Source: Rhynchopus sp. YZ270_cl-10 (Eukaryota; Euglenozoa; Diplonemea; Diplonemida; Diplonemidae). Taken from it: 64,000 bases of DNA. This document shows positions 10,364-20,459 of this stretch, in pieces (the first letter of the stretch is position 1; every line of letters begins with the position of its first letter). The translations under genes were made by a program, and so were the position numbers. The stretch covers positions 397,001 through 461,000 of the forward strand of contig OZ037905.1 of the NCBI GenBank assembly GCA_964035575.1, in the 5' to 3' direction. The notes beneath the pieces are model-generated. The model searched no databases, was not told where the DNA came from, and saw only the letters and a list, made by a program, of their open reading frames with translations.

Positions 10364-11030
10364 TGTTTTGGTGTTTTGTTTCCTGCAGCCTTTCGCAAAG
10401 CAGGCAGGAAGAGGAGGGGGTGGTGGAGGGGGGGTAACCTAGAGAGTGAAGTGGAGGGTGGTATTTGAAAATGGTTTTTTGTTTGTTTTGAAAATGCTGT
10501 TGTGCTCTGTTTATTAGCTCGGTCGTGCTTCGGTCGATGATCATATGGGGGAGTGTTTCGTGAAGAAAATATGATTCCGTTTTTTTTTCCCCCATAATCT
10601 GTAGGTTTAATGTGTAGCTGACCACGCAGACAGTTGTCACATTTTTTTTTGAAAAATAATACTGGGATTGGGTTTTGGGCCGTCAGAGACGAGAGAAGAG
10701 AGACAATGGGCATTTGCATTCACACTTTGCCAAAAAAAACAAACGCGTTATACATGAGATTATTGATTTATGGAGAATGGGATATATGGCACAATTCCAC
10801 GAAAACGTTTTTTTCTTTTTTTTTTTTGTTCTATTGACAAAAGCACTTTACACCTACTGGTATAAAAATCTGCTCTCAAATACTGGCCGAAGCCTTTTGT
10901 ACAAAATTTTCTTCTTTGTGGCGTGGAAATATCATATTGGGGTTTTGGACTAAAGATACTTGTTTCAAAAACTAACTATTCTACTGAATAGAAGGTAAAG
11001 ATACAAAAAAAAAAAGCAAAGAATAGTTGA
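10364..11030. other. Intergenic spacer upstream of CFAP44
   Basis: Low-complexity A/T-rich DNA with G and T runs. Contains the CFAP44 5' leader (a C-rich pyrimidine tract on the minus strand at about 10400-10440). No gene seen. Confidence 0.5.
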
Positions 11031-11087
11031 TGCAGGCACCTCCGACTGACCCACGCACGATGCCAGCCATCCGGATGAAAGCACAAC
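11031..11087. repeat. Short dispersed repeat (GCAGGCACCTCC family), copy 1
   Basis: A 55-bp unit TGCAGGCACCTCC...CTGACCCACG.ACGATGCCAGC...GGATGAAAGCA is shared with 29834-29885. It begins with the same GCAGGCAC word as the hairpin family at 30043, 30201, 33743 and 47077. Confidence 0.7.
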
Positions 11088-11096
11088 AAAAGAAGG

Positions 11097-11133
11097 GGTG
11101 ATCAGAGTTAAAGCCCCTTTACGCTTAGTCACC
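11097..11133 (-). ncRNA. Candidate hairpin element, M1 family copy a
   Basis: Minus strand GGTGACTAAGC...GGCTTT...TCACC: closing stem GGTGA/TCACC plus inner AAGC/GCTT. See the family at 16856, 18381, 20076, 23486 and 23596. Unknown function; may be DNA repeat or 3' UTR structure and not an RNA gene. Confidence 0.4.
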
Positions 11134-11576
11134 TAACAAACACAACCGTAGTGTTACGCTAGGAAAAAAAAAGAGTTGCGTGCAAAGCAAAGGAAATGTG
11201 CACGCTTCAAGAAGGGTTAACCACTTTCCCCAGAGATAGCTGTCCCTTCAGTTGTGCAGTCATTTGCAAAGCTGGCCTTCCCAAATGTAACCCACCAAAC
11301 GTATACAAACAGGAAGACCTACCTGAACTACCTGCCATATTACATCCGGGCACTATCCTGAGGTCGTGCGAAAAAAAGAAAATCAAGAAAAAAAGAAAAA
11401 CTCAAGGAAAAGAAGGGAGTTGGAAGATAATCCCACGCTGTCATCACAAAATGAACATTGAGAAAAAACACCTTCCGAACCAAATTCAACAAATCCATTT
11501 TCCCTGAGTGGAAACTCAGGGGAAACGGTTTTAAAAAAATGGGATTTTTTTCCACAACACAACAATCCCCCCTTTT
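11134..11576. other. Spacer 3' of the divergent Ubl-WD40 gene
   Basis: A-rich low-complexity DNA; no gene seen. Probably includes the 3' UTR of the gene ending at 11577. Confidence 0.45.
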
Positions 11577-12821
11577 TCACATCACAGCACACATCCCACC
11601 ACCGTCCCAATCTCCTTCAAAGGACTGTGCGGTTTCGACATGAATACGGTCTTCAAGCGTTGTGTAGAGAATGTGTTTCCCACAGGGTGTTGTAGCCAAC
11701 GCTGTAGGCGGGCTTTTGAAGGTGTGTGTACCAACACGCTTCTGCTGGGTTGTGCTGAAGACTGTGATGAGGCCACCGTTGCTGAGGTTGCGCCGCCTGC
11801 CAGCGAGGTACAAACGCTGTCCGCATGGTGATGGGGTAAGGCTGCAACGTCCCCCTGCATGGCAGCTCATCGATTTGACGCGAGACAACGTGCTCTGCTC
11901 CCATACATGCAACATCCCCGACCTTCCCAAGGTGTACACATGCCCCGAGACCACCGCCACACCAGACAACCCAGAGCGTGTTAACAACACCCGTTCACAT
12001 TGTCCGTCTAGACCCCACTCTGCCACCTTCCCGTCTGCATACCCGACGTAGAGGCGTTGCGTTGTGTGACACTCTGCCAAGCATGTGGCCGCGACATCGT
12101 GCAAACCAAAGGTATGTTTTAACGTTAAATCGTACGCATCCCAGATCCGCACCCTCCCATCCTCGCTTGCGGAGTACAATATGTCACCGCAATGCGACCG
12201 CTGCAGAACACTGCACGCCACATCGTTCACCTGAATGTCCACTTTGCGTTCTAGGTCGTGCATTATCAGCGCACAACGGGGGCCTTCACACGCTACGAAG
12301 AGAAACCCCCCGCACACCGACACCACAACACATACCACCCTCATATTAAATTGAATACACCCTTCCAACAGCCCAGCCTCTGTATCCCACACTCTGATCA
12401 AAGAGTCTCTGTGTGTACTATACATATGCGTCCCGCAAGGAGAAACAGTAAGGCAACAGACGGGCGCACCTTTGGTAGAAGACAGCACAGGGGTGCGGTA
12501 GGTGGCTGGGGTGAGGATCTTTGGGGGGCGCCACCCGAATTTGACAAAGACTGGGCTGCCGTTTTGGAGAGCAATGTTGGAGAGAGGTTCTAGGTCGTCA
12601 CAGAGCTCGGCTTCTTCGTCTGTGGGGGAGGAGGAGGAGGAGGAGGAGGTGGTGGTGGTGGCGTTCGTGTTGTGCAGAAAGAGCCGTATCGGCCCGGCCC
12701 CGACCCCACCCCCACCACTCAGCCCCGCCTCTGCTGCCTGGCCCCTCAGCCCTCCTACTGTCTCATTCTCTCGCACCCCCACGATACTCCTCCCTCTCTC
12801 CCCTATCAGCAGCACTTCCAT
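11577..12821 (-). CDS. Divergent Ubl-like + WD40 protein
   Basis: 414 residues from MEVLLIGERGRSIVGV. The frame is open far upstream through a low-complexity T-rich tract, but that stretch translates to poly-Phe and Lys-rich text and is rejected as coding. Residues 1-50 have a beta-grasp pattern (MEVLLIG...IRLFLHN) followed by a Thr/Ser linker, a segment with PVFVKFG, and about seven WD40 blades (DSLIRVWDTEAG, EDGRVRIWDAYD, GMLHVWEQS). The order Ubl, linker, seven blades and the SPCG words match the UW family, so it looks like an older single-copy relative without the sequence-uniform head. A run of about 28 T (minus strand) lies directly before the ATG. Function unknown. Confidence 0.8.
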   Translation of the reverse strand: MEVLLIGERGRSIVGVRENETVGGLRGQAAEAGLSGGGGVGAGPIRLFLHNTNATTTTSSSSSSSPTDEEAELCDDLEPLSNIALQNGSPVFVKFGWRPPKILTPATYRTPVLSSTKGAPVCCLTVSPCGTHMYSTHRDSLIRVWDTEAGLLEGCIQFNMRVVCVVVSVCGGFLFVACEGPRCALIMHDLERKVDIQVNDVACSVLQRSHCGDILYSASEDGRVRIWDAYDLTLKHTFGLHDVAATCLAECHTTQRLYVGYADGKVAEWGLDGQCERVLLTRSGLSGVAVVSGHVYTLGRSGMLHVWEQSTLSRVKSMSCHAGGRCSLTPSPCGQRLYLAGRRRNLSNGGLITVFSTTQQKRVGTHTFKSPPTALATTPCGKHILYTTLEDRIHVETAQSFEGDWDGGGMCAVM

Positions 12822-12822
12822 C

Positions 12823-12853
<31 letters not shown>

Positions 12854-13590
12854 GAAGAATTTGGAGGGGTTTGAAGGGAACGATTGAGGATTTCAAAAAA
12901 AAAAGATATGAAATACAAAACCTGGTTGGAAGGGGAAGGGGAGATTGAGACGGAATGAGAGTGAAGGGAGGTGAGGAAATAAATGGAGTTGGTTTTTTTT
13001 TTGTTTTATGCGATGAGAGCCGAGGGGGGGGCGAGGTCTTAGCGAGGAAAAACAAATCTGGTGGAGAAGAAAAAAAATGGGGGAAAGAGATTTTAGGGAG
13101 GCATTTAGACTCCCCCCATTTTTCCCTCCGGGTTTGCATTTTTTTTGTTTTCCGTTTTATACCTCTTAGTAAAGGCAACCTGACACCCCCCCTCTTAAAC
13201 TCATTACATTTTTTAATAGAAAACTTGAGAAAAAAATACCCAACAAAGGCATCTAAAAAAAAAATACCGTCTAATTTCTTCGAATTGTTGTCTTGGAATA
13301 TTGTGTAGTGAAACCTCCACTTTTTCCTTAAAAATAAAGTTGACTTGAAATACAGCCTACTCATGACAGTGTACCTTAAGCCCCCCCCTTGGTCATGACC
13401 AAGCCCCCTTGGTCAGAGCCTGGTCAGTCACCTGACCAAGCCACCGTGTTGGTACAATAACCGGCTGTACCGGGGTGGACACCCAACCCATGCAGGCCTA
13501 CAATACATTTTCGTGGTTTTTACATCTGGTATGTTACTCCCGCCACTCATGCCAAATAAAGGTCATTTCGATATCTCACAACACCCTACC
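12822..13590. other. Spacer with poly(T) leader and a shared palindromic segment
   Basis: Next to the gene is a run of about 28 A (plus strand). At 13330-13490 lie a palindromic run built from CTTGGTCA/TGACCAAG and a stretch (CCGGCTGTACCGGGGTGGAC) whose reverse complement recurs at 27409-27500 inside the composite element. No gene seen. Confidence 0.6.
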
Positions 13591-15986
13591 CTACCGGGAA
13601 GACAGGGAGGACACCCTGCGGAGCTGCGGTAGGTTCTGCCGTGAGTTGATGCGCTGCAGCTCTGCCGAAAGGAGGTTGCTTTTGTCAGGCTGCTCGACCT
13701 TGCGTTTTTTCTTCTTCTTCTTATCATCTTGCTCAGCCTTACGCTTCCGATCCTGCTCTGGGAACTCTGCAGAGCTTTTCCGCAATCTAATCAACGTCGG
13801 CGTACCCTCCACAGCGCTGTTCTGCGACCCTCCGAAGCACTGACTCGGCTGCGTCGGTGTATCCGACCCAGTCTGCAATGGAGTCAACGGGCCGACCCCA
13901 TTCCCACCCCGCATATTCCAAGGGTCGCTGAGAACCTCCCTTAAGCGTAGTGTGCTGGTAAGAAGCCTGCTCGACTTTGTCGCAACTCCGAGCCTTTTGT
14001 ACAACGCCTGAGGAATAGAATGTGTGTGATGAGATGAATAGGGTGCGTTATTAGGGGTATTTGTTGCTGCAGAATATGGCCCCAAAGAAAGGTGTGTGTT
14101 TGACAACAGAATCAGAGGTTGGTAACCGTGAACGGAGGATAGCCTACTCCCAAAGTGTGTGTGTTTTATAACTAAAATGGGGGTAATTCTTGCGCAGAAT
14201 ATGGCCCCAAAATGTGAGGTCTGTGTTTTTTTTAACAGAATCAGAGGTGGGCAACCGCCTGAACGGAGGATAGCCTACTCCCAAAGTGTGGTTGATAACT
14301 AATAGGGGGTAATTCTTGCGGAATATGGCCCCAAAATGTGAGGTGTGTGTGTGTGCGCGATGGTATACCTCAAGTGTTAGCGGAAGACTCAACGCAAAGG
14401 TTACGACAAGATGTGTGTTCAAGGCCTGCTCAAATGGATACACCTTAAAGTCTGTTTTAGGAGAAAGTTTGTATGAAACTTAAGGTAAAAGATAGTGTTG
14501 AGAGAGAGAGAGAGAGGAGGTGGATTTGTCGTTTCTGATAATCTGGTTTTATGTTGTGAAAAGCGGGGGGCAATACACAACAAACGTTGTGGAAAGCTTC
14601 AACGCACGGATGGTTGAGGCGCGTGGGCTCGGGGGGATCGGCCTCCTGCGGGAATACCGGCGGTGTTCGATGGAGTGGTTCGAGAACGGGCACCACGACA
14701 TCGCTGTACTGGAGACCGCATACGTGGGACCGGTGTCGAAGTTCGTGAGCGTCACTGTTGCAGCGTCTGCGGCGATGACTACCCGAGGGGAAAGTCGAAG
14801 TAATGTTCATGGGGTTTATCATGGGGCTTCGTTCGTGGTGGACGTGGAGTCCGGTAAATGTCCGTGTCTTGTCCCCACACTGAGGGGCATGCCTTGCGCT
14901 CACTTTGCCGCCTGCACTGCTACGGGGAAGGACCCGTACAGCTTCGTCCACCCTGCCTTCAAGCGGGAGAGTCTTAATGAAAATCACCATTTGGTAGAAA
15001 AAAAGTTCGAGAAAATGTAGCTTTTTGTATTCCCCCATACCATTCGCATCACCACCATAGTCCTGCACCTGATGGTCGCTGTGAGAGCAGGCAGGGTCCA
15101 GGTCGATTGATACCATAGCAAGACGCAGCCATCCAACCACCTCGTCAAGCACACTGTCGGGCACAGGGTCTGCATGCAAAATGCCTCTGACAGGCCATTT
15201 GTGTTGTTTCTCTGGCGCAGTCGGCGACATCTCCGAGAAGGACGTCTCCTGCCTTCCAAACACCCCCAGCTGCGAGTCCTCCGTATAGCTAAACTTGCTC
15301 TTCATATTTCTCCCGAACAACGGCGACTCCCCTTGCGAGAGGCCGCCGAAGGTCTTCGAAAGGGGTACCCTCAGGTCCGCTGTATCGTCAATCTCAAAGA
15401 GAGAGGGTTCCTCTTCATTTTGGAGGGGAGGCGGGCTTAGGGAGTCTGGCTGTTTTTCGACTTCTCCGTCGAGAGCTTTTTTAATGTGTTTTGCTCCGCT
15501 TTCTTGAGACGAGAAGAATACGGAGCTTCCGCACGCAAAATAAGAGTCGCTCATATCAGCAAAAAGCCGGATAAGTACGAAGGAAAGGAGATGGCGTCGT
15601 CGGGTCTCATAATGCGCATCCTCCGAGGAGGGTTTCATGACAGGGTTGCTATGAAACGCCTCAGCTTGGCTTGGCTTTAACTTCCCTACCGCCCATTTCC
15701 GCATTAACCTCCCAGCTTCTCTTGGCAACCTCCTCATTGTCTCTCCTACCAATCCTTTTCTCCATAATGCCTTAAAAACGCTGTGAAACGATTTTGAAGA
15801 CGACGAAGAAGAAGAAGAAGCCCTCTGAGGAACACTCTGCCACTCAAATTTCTCTAATGCATCCTTGAAGGCGCGGCCAAAGGCGCGTACTTCTTCCTTC
15901 AGCTTTTCTGCGTCGGGAGAAGGGGAAGGGGAAGGGGAAGAAGGACCTATACTGCATACGCTATCACGCCGGGTAAGGAATGCCAT
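13591..15986 (-). CDS. Unrecognised three-exon protein hosting a MULE remnant in intron 1
   Basis: Read as complement of exons 15041-15986, 14369-14451 and 13591-14007; phases (1, 0) fit and give 481 residues. Donors are GTATGG and GTATAC, acceptors CAG and TCAG. The start MAFLTRRDSVCS follows a C-rich tract. The N half is basic and Ser-rich with a predicted helical part (EEVRAFGRAFKDALEKFEW); exon 2 encodes KVYPFEQALNTHLVVTFALS, which may be a folded core; the C tail is Lys-rich (DDKKKKKKRKVEQ, a likely nuclear localisation signal) ending LRRVSSLSSR. I do not recognise a family; a nuclear protein is inferred only from the basic tail. Intron 1 is almost entirely an antisense MULE fragment, and intron 2 contains a tandem ~130-bp repeat. 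Confidence 0.7.
14085..14340. repeat. Tandem ~130-bp repeat in intron 2
   Basis: Two units contain GGATAGCCTACTCCCAAAGT (14136 and 14265) and a partial third shows GAATATGGCCCCAAA (near 14070). A relative in opposite orientation is at about 20290-20345 (TTTGGGGCTGTATTCTGCGC). Confidence 0.75.
14520..15020 (+). mobile_element. MULE (Mutator-like) transposase C-terminal remnant
   Basis: The plus strand encodes about 165 residues typical of the end of a MULE transposase: TTNVVESFNARMVEARG, then after about 100 residues a SWIM zinc finger with CPC...(10 residues)...CAH (KCPCLVPTLRGMPCAHFAAC). The DDE catalytic region is absent, so this is a 5'-truncated relic. It is antisense to and fills nearly all of the 589-nt intron 14452-15040 of the flanking gene. 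No terminal inverted repeats or target duplication seen. Confidence 0.85.
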
Positions 15987-16855
15987 TGGAAGAGGAGGAG
16001 GGGAGGGGAGGGGGGAGGGGGGCTGAATTATTTTGCAGTAGGGTTGTGTTAGGGAATTGGATTGGGGGTGGTGAGGGTGAGGGGTGCAGTGATGTATATA
16101 GGTATCTGTATGTGGGACCAAATCCCACAAAAAATCGAAAAAAAAAAAAAAAAACTATAGAATTTCGGGATTTTTTGCAATTTTTACCTTACCTTACAGG
16201 ACTCTAAGAGGGGTCCCGAAGGGACTCCAGAGCAACGCGACCCCACCATGAAGAGCACGGTCGTCAAGAAGCCCAAAAAACGAGTCGGGATTCCGCAAAA
16301 AGGGGTTCTCTGAGTGACTCGTGGTGTAAAAAGCTAGATTTTTACACCGTACCATGAATTTTTTCGCCTGCGGCGCCATTTTATATTATTTTTTTTGCTT
16401 CGCAAAAAAAAAAAGTATAGTTCCCAGTGTCTTCCCTTGTCAGCAGTGCTGAATTTTTGGGCAAAAAACAAGCTGATCCCGATCTTGAAATCTGGATTCC
16501 TGGATAGGACACTAGTTTGCCACACACAAAAACAATGACTGCCTCACACAAAACCACCGTTTTGGTGGGTGCTGGCTATATAAAACCCTGCACACAACCA
16601 CGCGAAAAACCAAAAAAAGGGGGTTTCCCACATATTTCCCCCTCTACTGCACCACCACCACCCCTATATACATTACTGGAGGGGTGGGGTTGAAAAAAAA
16701 AAATAGTAACTCTGATAGGTAAGTAAAAGGGAAAAAAAGGTTTTTTCGTTGATTGCTCAATTACCCTGTTGGAGGGGTGATTGGCGACCGTATCTGAGAA
16801 ACTATTTCTCCTTTAAGCTACGCTTTAGGTATAAAAACAAAAGAAAAGTTTATAA
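15987..16855. other. Repeat-derived spacer
   Basis: Pyrimidine-rich 5' leader of the preceding gene (to about 16070), then at 16290-16420 a diverged fragment of the interior of the CAGGG element at 46439 (GTGGTGTAAAAAGCT...CGCCTGCGGCGCC). No gene seen. Confidence 0.55.
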
Positions 16856-16886
16856 GATGATCCTAAGCCTCTCATGCTTAGTCACC
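16856..16886 (-). ncRNA. Candidate hairpin element, M1 family copy b
   Basis: Minus strand GGTGACTAAGC, loop ATGAGAG, GCTTAGGATCATC: outer stem GGTGA/TCATC, inner six-base stem CTAAGC/GCTTAG, then TTATAAACTTTTC. Best example of the family. Confidence 0.5.
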
Positions 16887-16950
16887 TGAACAACAAACAA
16901 AAAGATGGGGGGGTATATTTTTTGGTTTTCGTTTTTTTTTGACGTTGTAT

Positions 16951-17008
16951 ATTTTTTTTTGAAAACTTGGTTGTATTAGTATAGTCACTCGAGGATGAAC
17001 TCTACTAT
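16951..17008 (-). repeat. Poly(A)-ended retroposon-like 3' tail, copy 1
   Basis: Minus strand: ATAGTAGAGTTCATCCTCG..., then ATACAACCAAGTTTTC followed by an A run. Shares its 50-bp core with 18649-18705, 50284-50333 and 63325-63375. Only the extreme end is present. Confidence 0.6.
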
Positions 17009-17120
17009 TTTTTTTTTCCTCTCTTCCCTTTGGATTTGCCGTAGGGTTCTCTCCACCATCATCCATTTTTTTTTCACATCGACACGCTGAGATTGGCCAA
17101 AAAAAAATGTGAATCGGCAT

Positions 17121-17656
17121 TTTCAACTTACCTTCCTTCACCCCCCCTGTAAGGGCAACCGTAGGTGAAGTAAGGTATAGTATTGAAATCGATGTGGGGG
17201 GGGAGTAAAGGGTCAATTTTACAAAACCAGATTTTGAGGAAAATTTTAGCCGAAAATGGGCCCCACGTATAAGCAACCGGGCTCATATTTCTCAAAATTT
17301 AAGTGGTCAAAAAATTGTCCAATTTTCAAGATTGACCCCACCACTGCACGGGCGGATCCCAAAAATGCAAATAAGGACCCTTTTTAATTTTCAACTTACC
17401 TTCCTTCACCCCCCCTGTAAGGGCAACCGTAGGTGAAGTAAGGTATAGTATTGAAATCGATGTGGGGGGGGAGTAAAGGGTCAATTTTACAAAACCAGAT
17501 TTTGAGGAAAATTTTAGCCGAAAATGGGCCCCACGTATAAGCAACCGGGCTCATATTTCTCAAAATTTAAGTGGTCAAAAAATTGTCCAATTTTCAAGAT
17601 TGACCCCACCACTGCACGGGCGGATCCCAAAAATGCAAATAAGGACCCTTTTTAAT
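17121..17656. repeat. Perfect 268-bp tandem duplication
   Basis: Two head-to-tail units of 268 bp, starting TTTCAACTTACCTTCC, appear identical by eye. No coding content is supported. Near-identity implies a recent duplication or assembly duplication. Confidence 0.85.
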
Positions 17657-17757
17657 TTGTTCTCTTGAAATGTGTAATTTCATGTTTTCGCGAAAAAAAT
17701 AACAACTGATCCTATAAGGGTTGAAGGAAGGTGGTTGAAAACAACAATACCAACAAG

Positions 17758-18200
17758 GACAAGTAATTGCTAAGAAAAAAGCGGGGTGTGCTGTGGAAAA
17801 CTCCGCGCGATTTTCGAAACCACCGTAGCATCCTGGCGATTTGCTGGAGGTGCTGATGCGCCTGGTGTGATCGATGTGTTGTAGTCTGTGCATTCTGTGT
17901 TCCTTCTGCACTGCTCCAACGACGACGACAATGTGGGGAGCCTGTGGACAAAAACGAGCTGGACCACGCCGAGCCTGCCGAGCCGACGTCCAACAACGCT
18001 ATCGAGCAGATGGTGCTGGACGAAGAGGACAGCCCCCCTTCTTGAACGTTTCAGATGCTGGCGTCCCAGTGGGTCTGGCAGCGTACGAAGAGCGTTAGCA
18101 TACCTGCAGAAGAGCAGAATGCTGGGCGTGTTGTAGATTATTTCTACAAGATGGAGTTCCACATCACACCCCGTTTTTTTTCCGATAGCAATTACTTGTT
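17758..18200. mobile_element. Small inverted-repeat element carrying a coding-like fragment
   Basis: Imperfect ~33-bp inverted ends (ACAAGTAATTGCTA... and ...TAGCAATTACTTGT) bound about 440 bp. On the plus strand the interior contains a GC3-rich frame ending PVDKNELDHAEPAEPTSNNA and a further acidic stretch (VLDEEDSPPS, stop at about 18043). The composition resembles a true gene tail and not spacer, so this may be a captured host exon (Pack-MITE style). No clear target duplication. The source gene is not in this window. Confidence 0.5.
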
Positions 18201-18380
18201 TTTATATACGAACTCCGGAAGGGCTTGACCCACGGGGTTGAGGCCCACAACTGAGATTCTACCAAAAAAAAGAGAACCCTGTATTGGCCTTCCAATTTTT
18301 AACATCGCTCGGGAATTCTGTAGAATTTCATGAGACTTTTTCAAAAATGTTTCTGGAGAAAAGAAAAGAAAAGTTTATAA

Positions 18381-18412
18381 GATGATCCTAAGCCTCTCGT
18401 TGCTTAGTCACC
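18381..18412 (-). ncRNA. Candidate hairpin element, M1 family copy c
   Basis: Same stem as copy b with a longer loop (AACGAGAG) and the same TTATAAACTTTTC tail. Confidence 0.45.
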
Positions 18413-18648
18413 TTATCATATTCTTAAAGAAAATAGATAGATACAAAAAGGGGGAAGGTTGTGCGGGGGGAGGGGAAACAGCGCGGTGACCATCTACTCG
18501 GGGGCAGCTAAATAAACATGATTTTTTTTTTTCGCATTGCTTTTTTTACATGCATTTCACCATCAACCATCAACAAAGAAAAATAGGATGGTACCCGGGT
18601 CATATGGTCGCCGTGAGTGTTTCTAGGTTGGGGTTTTGGATCAGCACA

Positions 18649-18705
18649 TTTTTTTTTGAAAACTTGGTTGTATTAATGTAGACACCCGAGGATGAACTCC
18701 ACTAT
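18649..18705 (-). repeat. Poly(A)-ended retroposon-like 3' tail, copy 2
   Basis: Minus strand TATAGTGGAGTTCATCCTCG, GTGTCTACATTAATACAACC, AAGTTTTC and an A run; matches copy 1 with few changes. Confidence 0.6.
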
Positions 18706-20075
18706 ATTTTTTTTTTTGTTGCACTGACAAAGACAAAAAATCACCCCCCCCCCCACCCAAAGAAGGCAGGATTTGTACTCGAAATGTCACCCCGAAGAAG
18801 GGTTCGATAACTTACAAAATGGCCAGTTTTCTTCTTGTGTTTTTTTTTTTTTTTTTTTGATAAATTGTTGGAGTAGTACTAGTTGCCTCGGTTGTGTTGC
18901 CACAGTTGTGCAATCTCCACTGTCTTTTTTGCTGAGTCTAGATTGGGATAAAAGTTGAAACAAAGCTTTTTTTTGGACCTCAACGTTTGTGCGCGCGTTT
19001 TTCTTTTTTTTTTCTTTTTTTTTTTTTTTGTGTTGCGCCCCACAAACGGGAGGAAGGGGGAGGAATACCTGATAGCCTGGCAGAAACAATAATAAATCGA
19101 AACGATGAACCTAAGGTCGTTTTCACGCGTCTAAAAAGGACGCTTTTTAACGTCTGCATTGGCTTCATATAATTATCACTATTTTTTTTTCCAGACAATA
19201 TAAAACGATTCACAGGAGAAAACAGAGGTCCGCTGAGGGGAGAGGGGGCACAGCAGAGAATAAGACTCGGGGACCCGGGACCGGGGACCCAGTTATTCTC
19301 AGCCGGACTCGGACCCGGACCGGGACCAGGACGCAGGGACGGGAAACCCGGCTTATTTTCTGCTGTGGAGGGGGGGAGGGATACCATTCCAGTGGGAAAC
19401 GAGAACCACAAACAAACTACACGAGGGGAAATGAGGGGAGTGGATAAATTTGAAAGAGGTGAGTATGCCCCCATACGCAATTTTACGCGCAGGTGGGGGG
19501 GGACATTCCCGATCTGCCCCTTGAGGGCAACCTTGGCTTCGATGATCCAACCACACCCCGGAGGAACATCTACGAAAGAGAGGCTTTCAAATAATCGAGA
19601 GAAAAAACGAGGAAACAGCAGAAAAAGAAAAAGAAAATCGGAAATTTGCTGTACTGGGTATGTGGGAAGGGGAAGTGAATGATCCAGTTGGATGGGAAAT
19701 GTTCAACGGCATCCTTGGGGTGCCTGCACTAACGCAACCAAACATTCAACAATTTAAAAAAGAAAGACATAAAAAAAAACGTCTTTGAAAGTTGGGCAGC
19801 AAAAGAGTTCACCTTTTGGAAAAAAAAAATTGAATATTGAAGGGACCGAGGAGGGGTTCACAAATATCAAAAAAAAGCTCATTCTGTGAATGACCACAAG
19901 ATACAATGCACCAGACCAGCGAGACCCATGCGTTTGTTCGCGAGGTGGTTTTTTGAATACGAAGAGCATCAGCAAACAACCTCACAAACCACAAACACTT
20001 GCCCCTCAATAAACTATTGCACGGGGCACAGCCCAAGCGAAACGGGTGGTTGAGATAGAAAGAGAAAGTTTATAA
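18706..20075. other. Low-complexity spacer
   Basis: Homopolymer T and A runs, a GGACC/CCGGGAC-rich stretch at 19255-19345, and no supported gene. Short reading frames here have biased low-complexity content. Confidence 0.5.
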
Positions 20076-20106
20076 GATGCACCCAAGCTTCTTGCGCTTA
20101 GTCACC
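20076..20106 (-). ncRNA. Candidate hairpin element, M1 family copy d
   Basis: GGTGACTAAGC, loop GCAAGAA, GCTTGGGTGCATC, then TTATAAACTTT. Here one inner pair becomes G-T, so the stem is kept despite sequence change. Lies about 350 nt 3' of the GH116 gene. Confidence 0.45.
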
Positions 20107-20459
20107 CACTAAAACTCGGGTCGTGTTCATGCAAAAAGAATGACAAAAGCATGTGCGCAAAGGGCACGCACAGTTATCGAAAAATAAGCACAACTCGCAA
20201 GATAGCGATGCTGTACACACCGTTCAAAAGAAATTGCGACGAGAGGGGGAAAAGACACACACACCCTCCAGCACGGGAAGCACGCACACCCACTTTGGGG
20301 CTGTATTCTGCGCAGGAATTACCCCTGCCAGTACACACACAAAAAGAATTGCAGAGAGGAACCTCCTGCGGATGAAACTATGCACACAAACGAGATTACA
20401 CATAACACGATAGATATTGAATCCCCTATCGGGCTCGGCTAGCGGGCCACACAACACAC
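20107..20459. other. 3' region of the GH116 gene
   Basis: Probable 3' UTR and spacer. Contains a short relative (20290-20345) of the repeat in intron 2 of the 13591-15986 gene. Confidence 0.45.

Noticed and set aside
12822-13364. 181-residue N-terminal extension of the divergent Ubl-WD40 protein
   Set aside because: Poly-Phe and Lys-rich low-complexity text through a homopolymer run; the Ubl-like start MEVLLIG is a natural beginning.
14457-15040. Read-through of the unknown gene into a 557-residue frame
   Set aside because: The second half is the antisense of a MULE transposase; a GTATGG donor and downstream exons give a better protein.
16200-16510. Another CAGG-ended element around the family B-like fragment
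   Set aside because: Left and right ends match only weakly and no target duplication was found.
18790-18810. Possible tRNA B-box (GGGTTCGATAAC)
   Set aside because: No matching A-box or cloverleaf around it; no tRNA gene found in the window.
19365-19682. 105-residue plus-strand frame
   Set aside because: Low-complexity, no motif and no gene-like codon bias.
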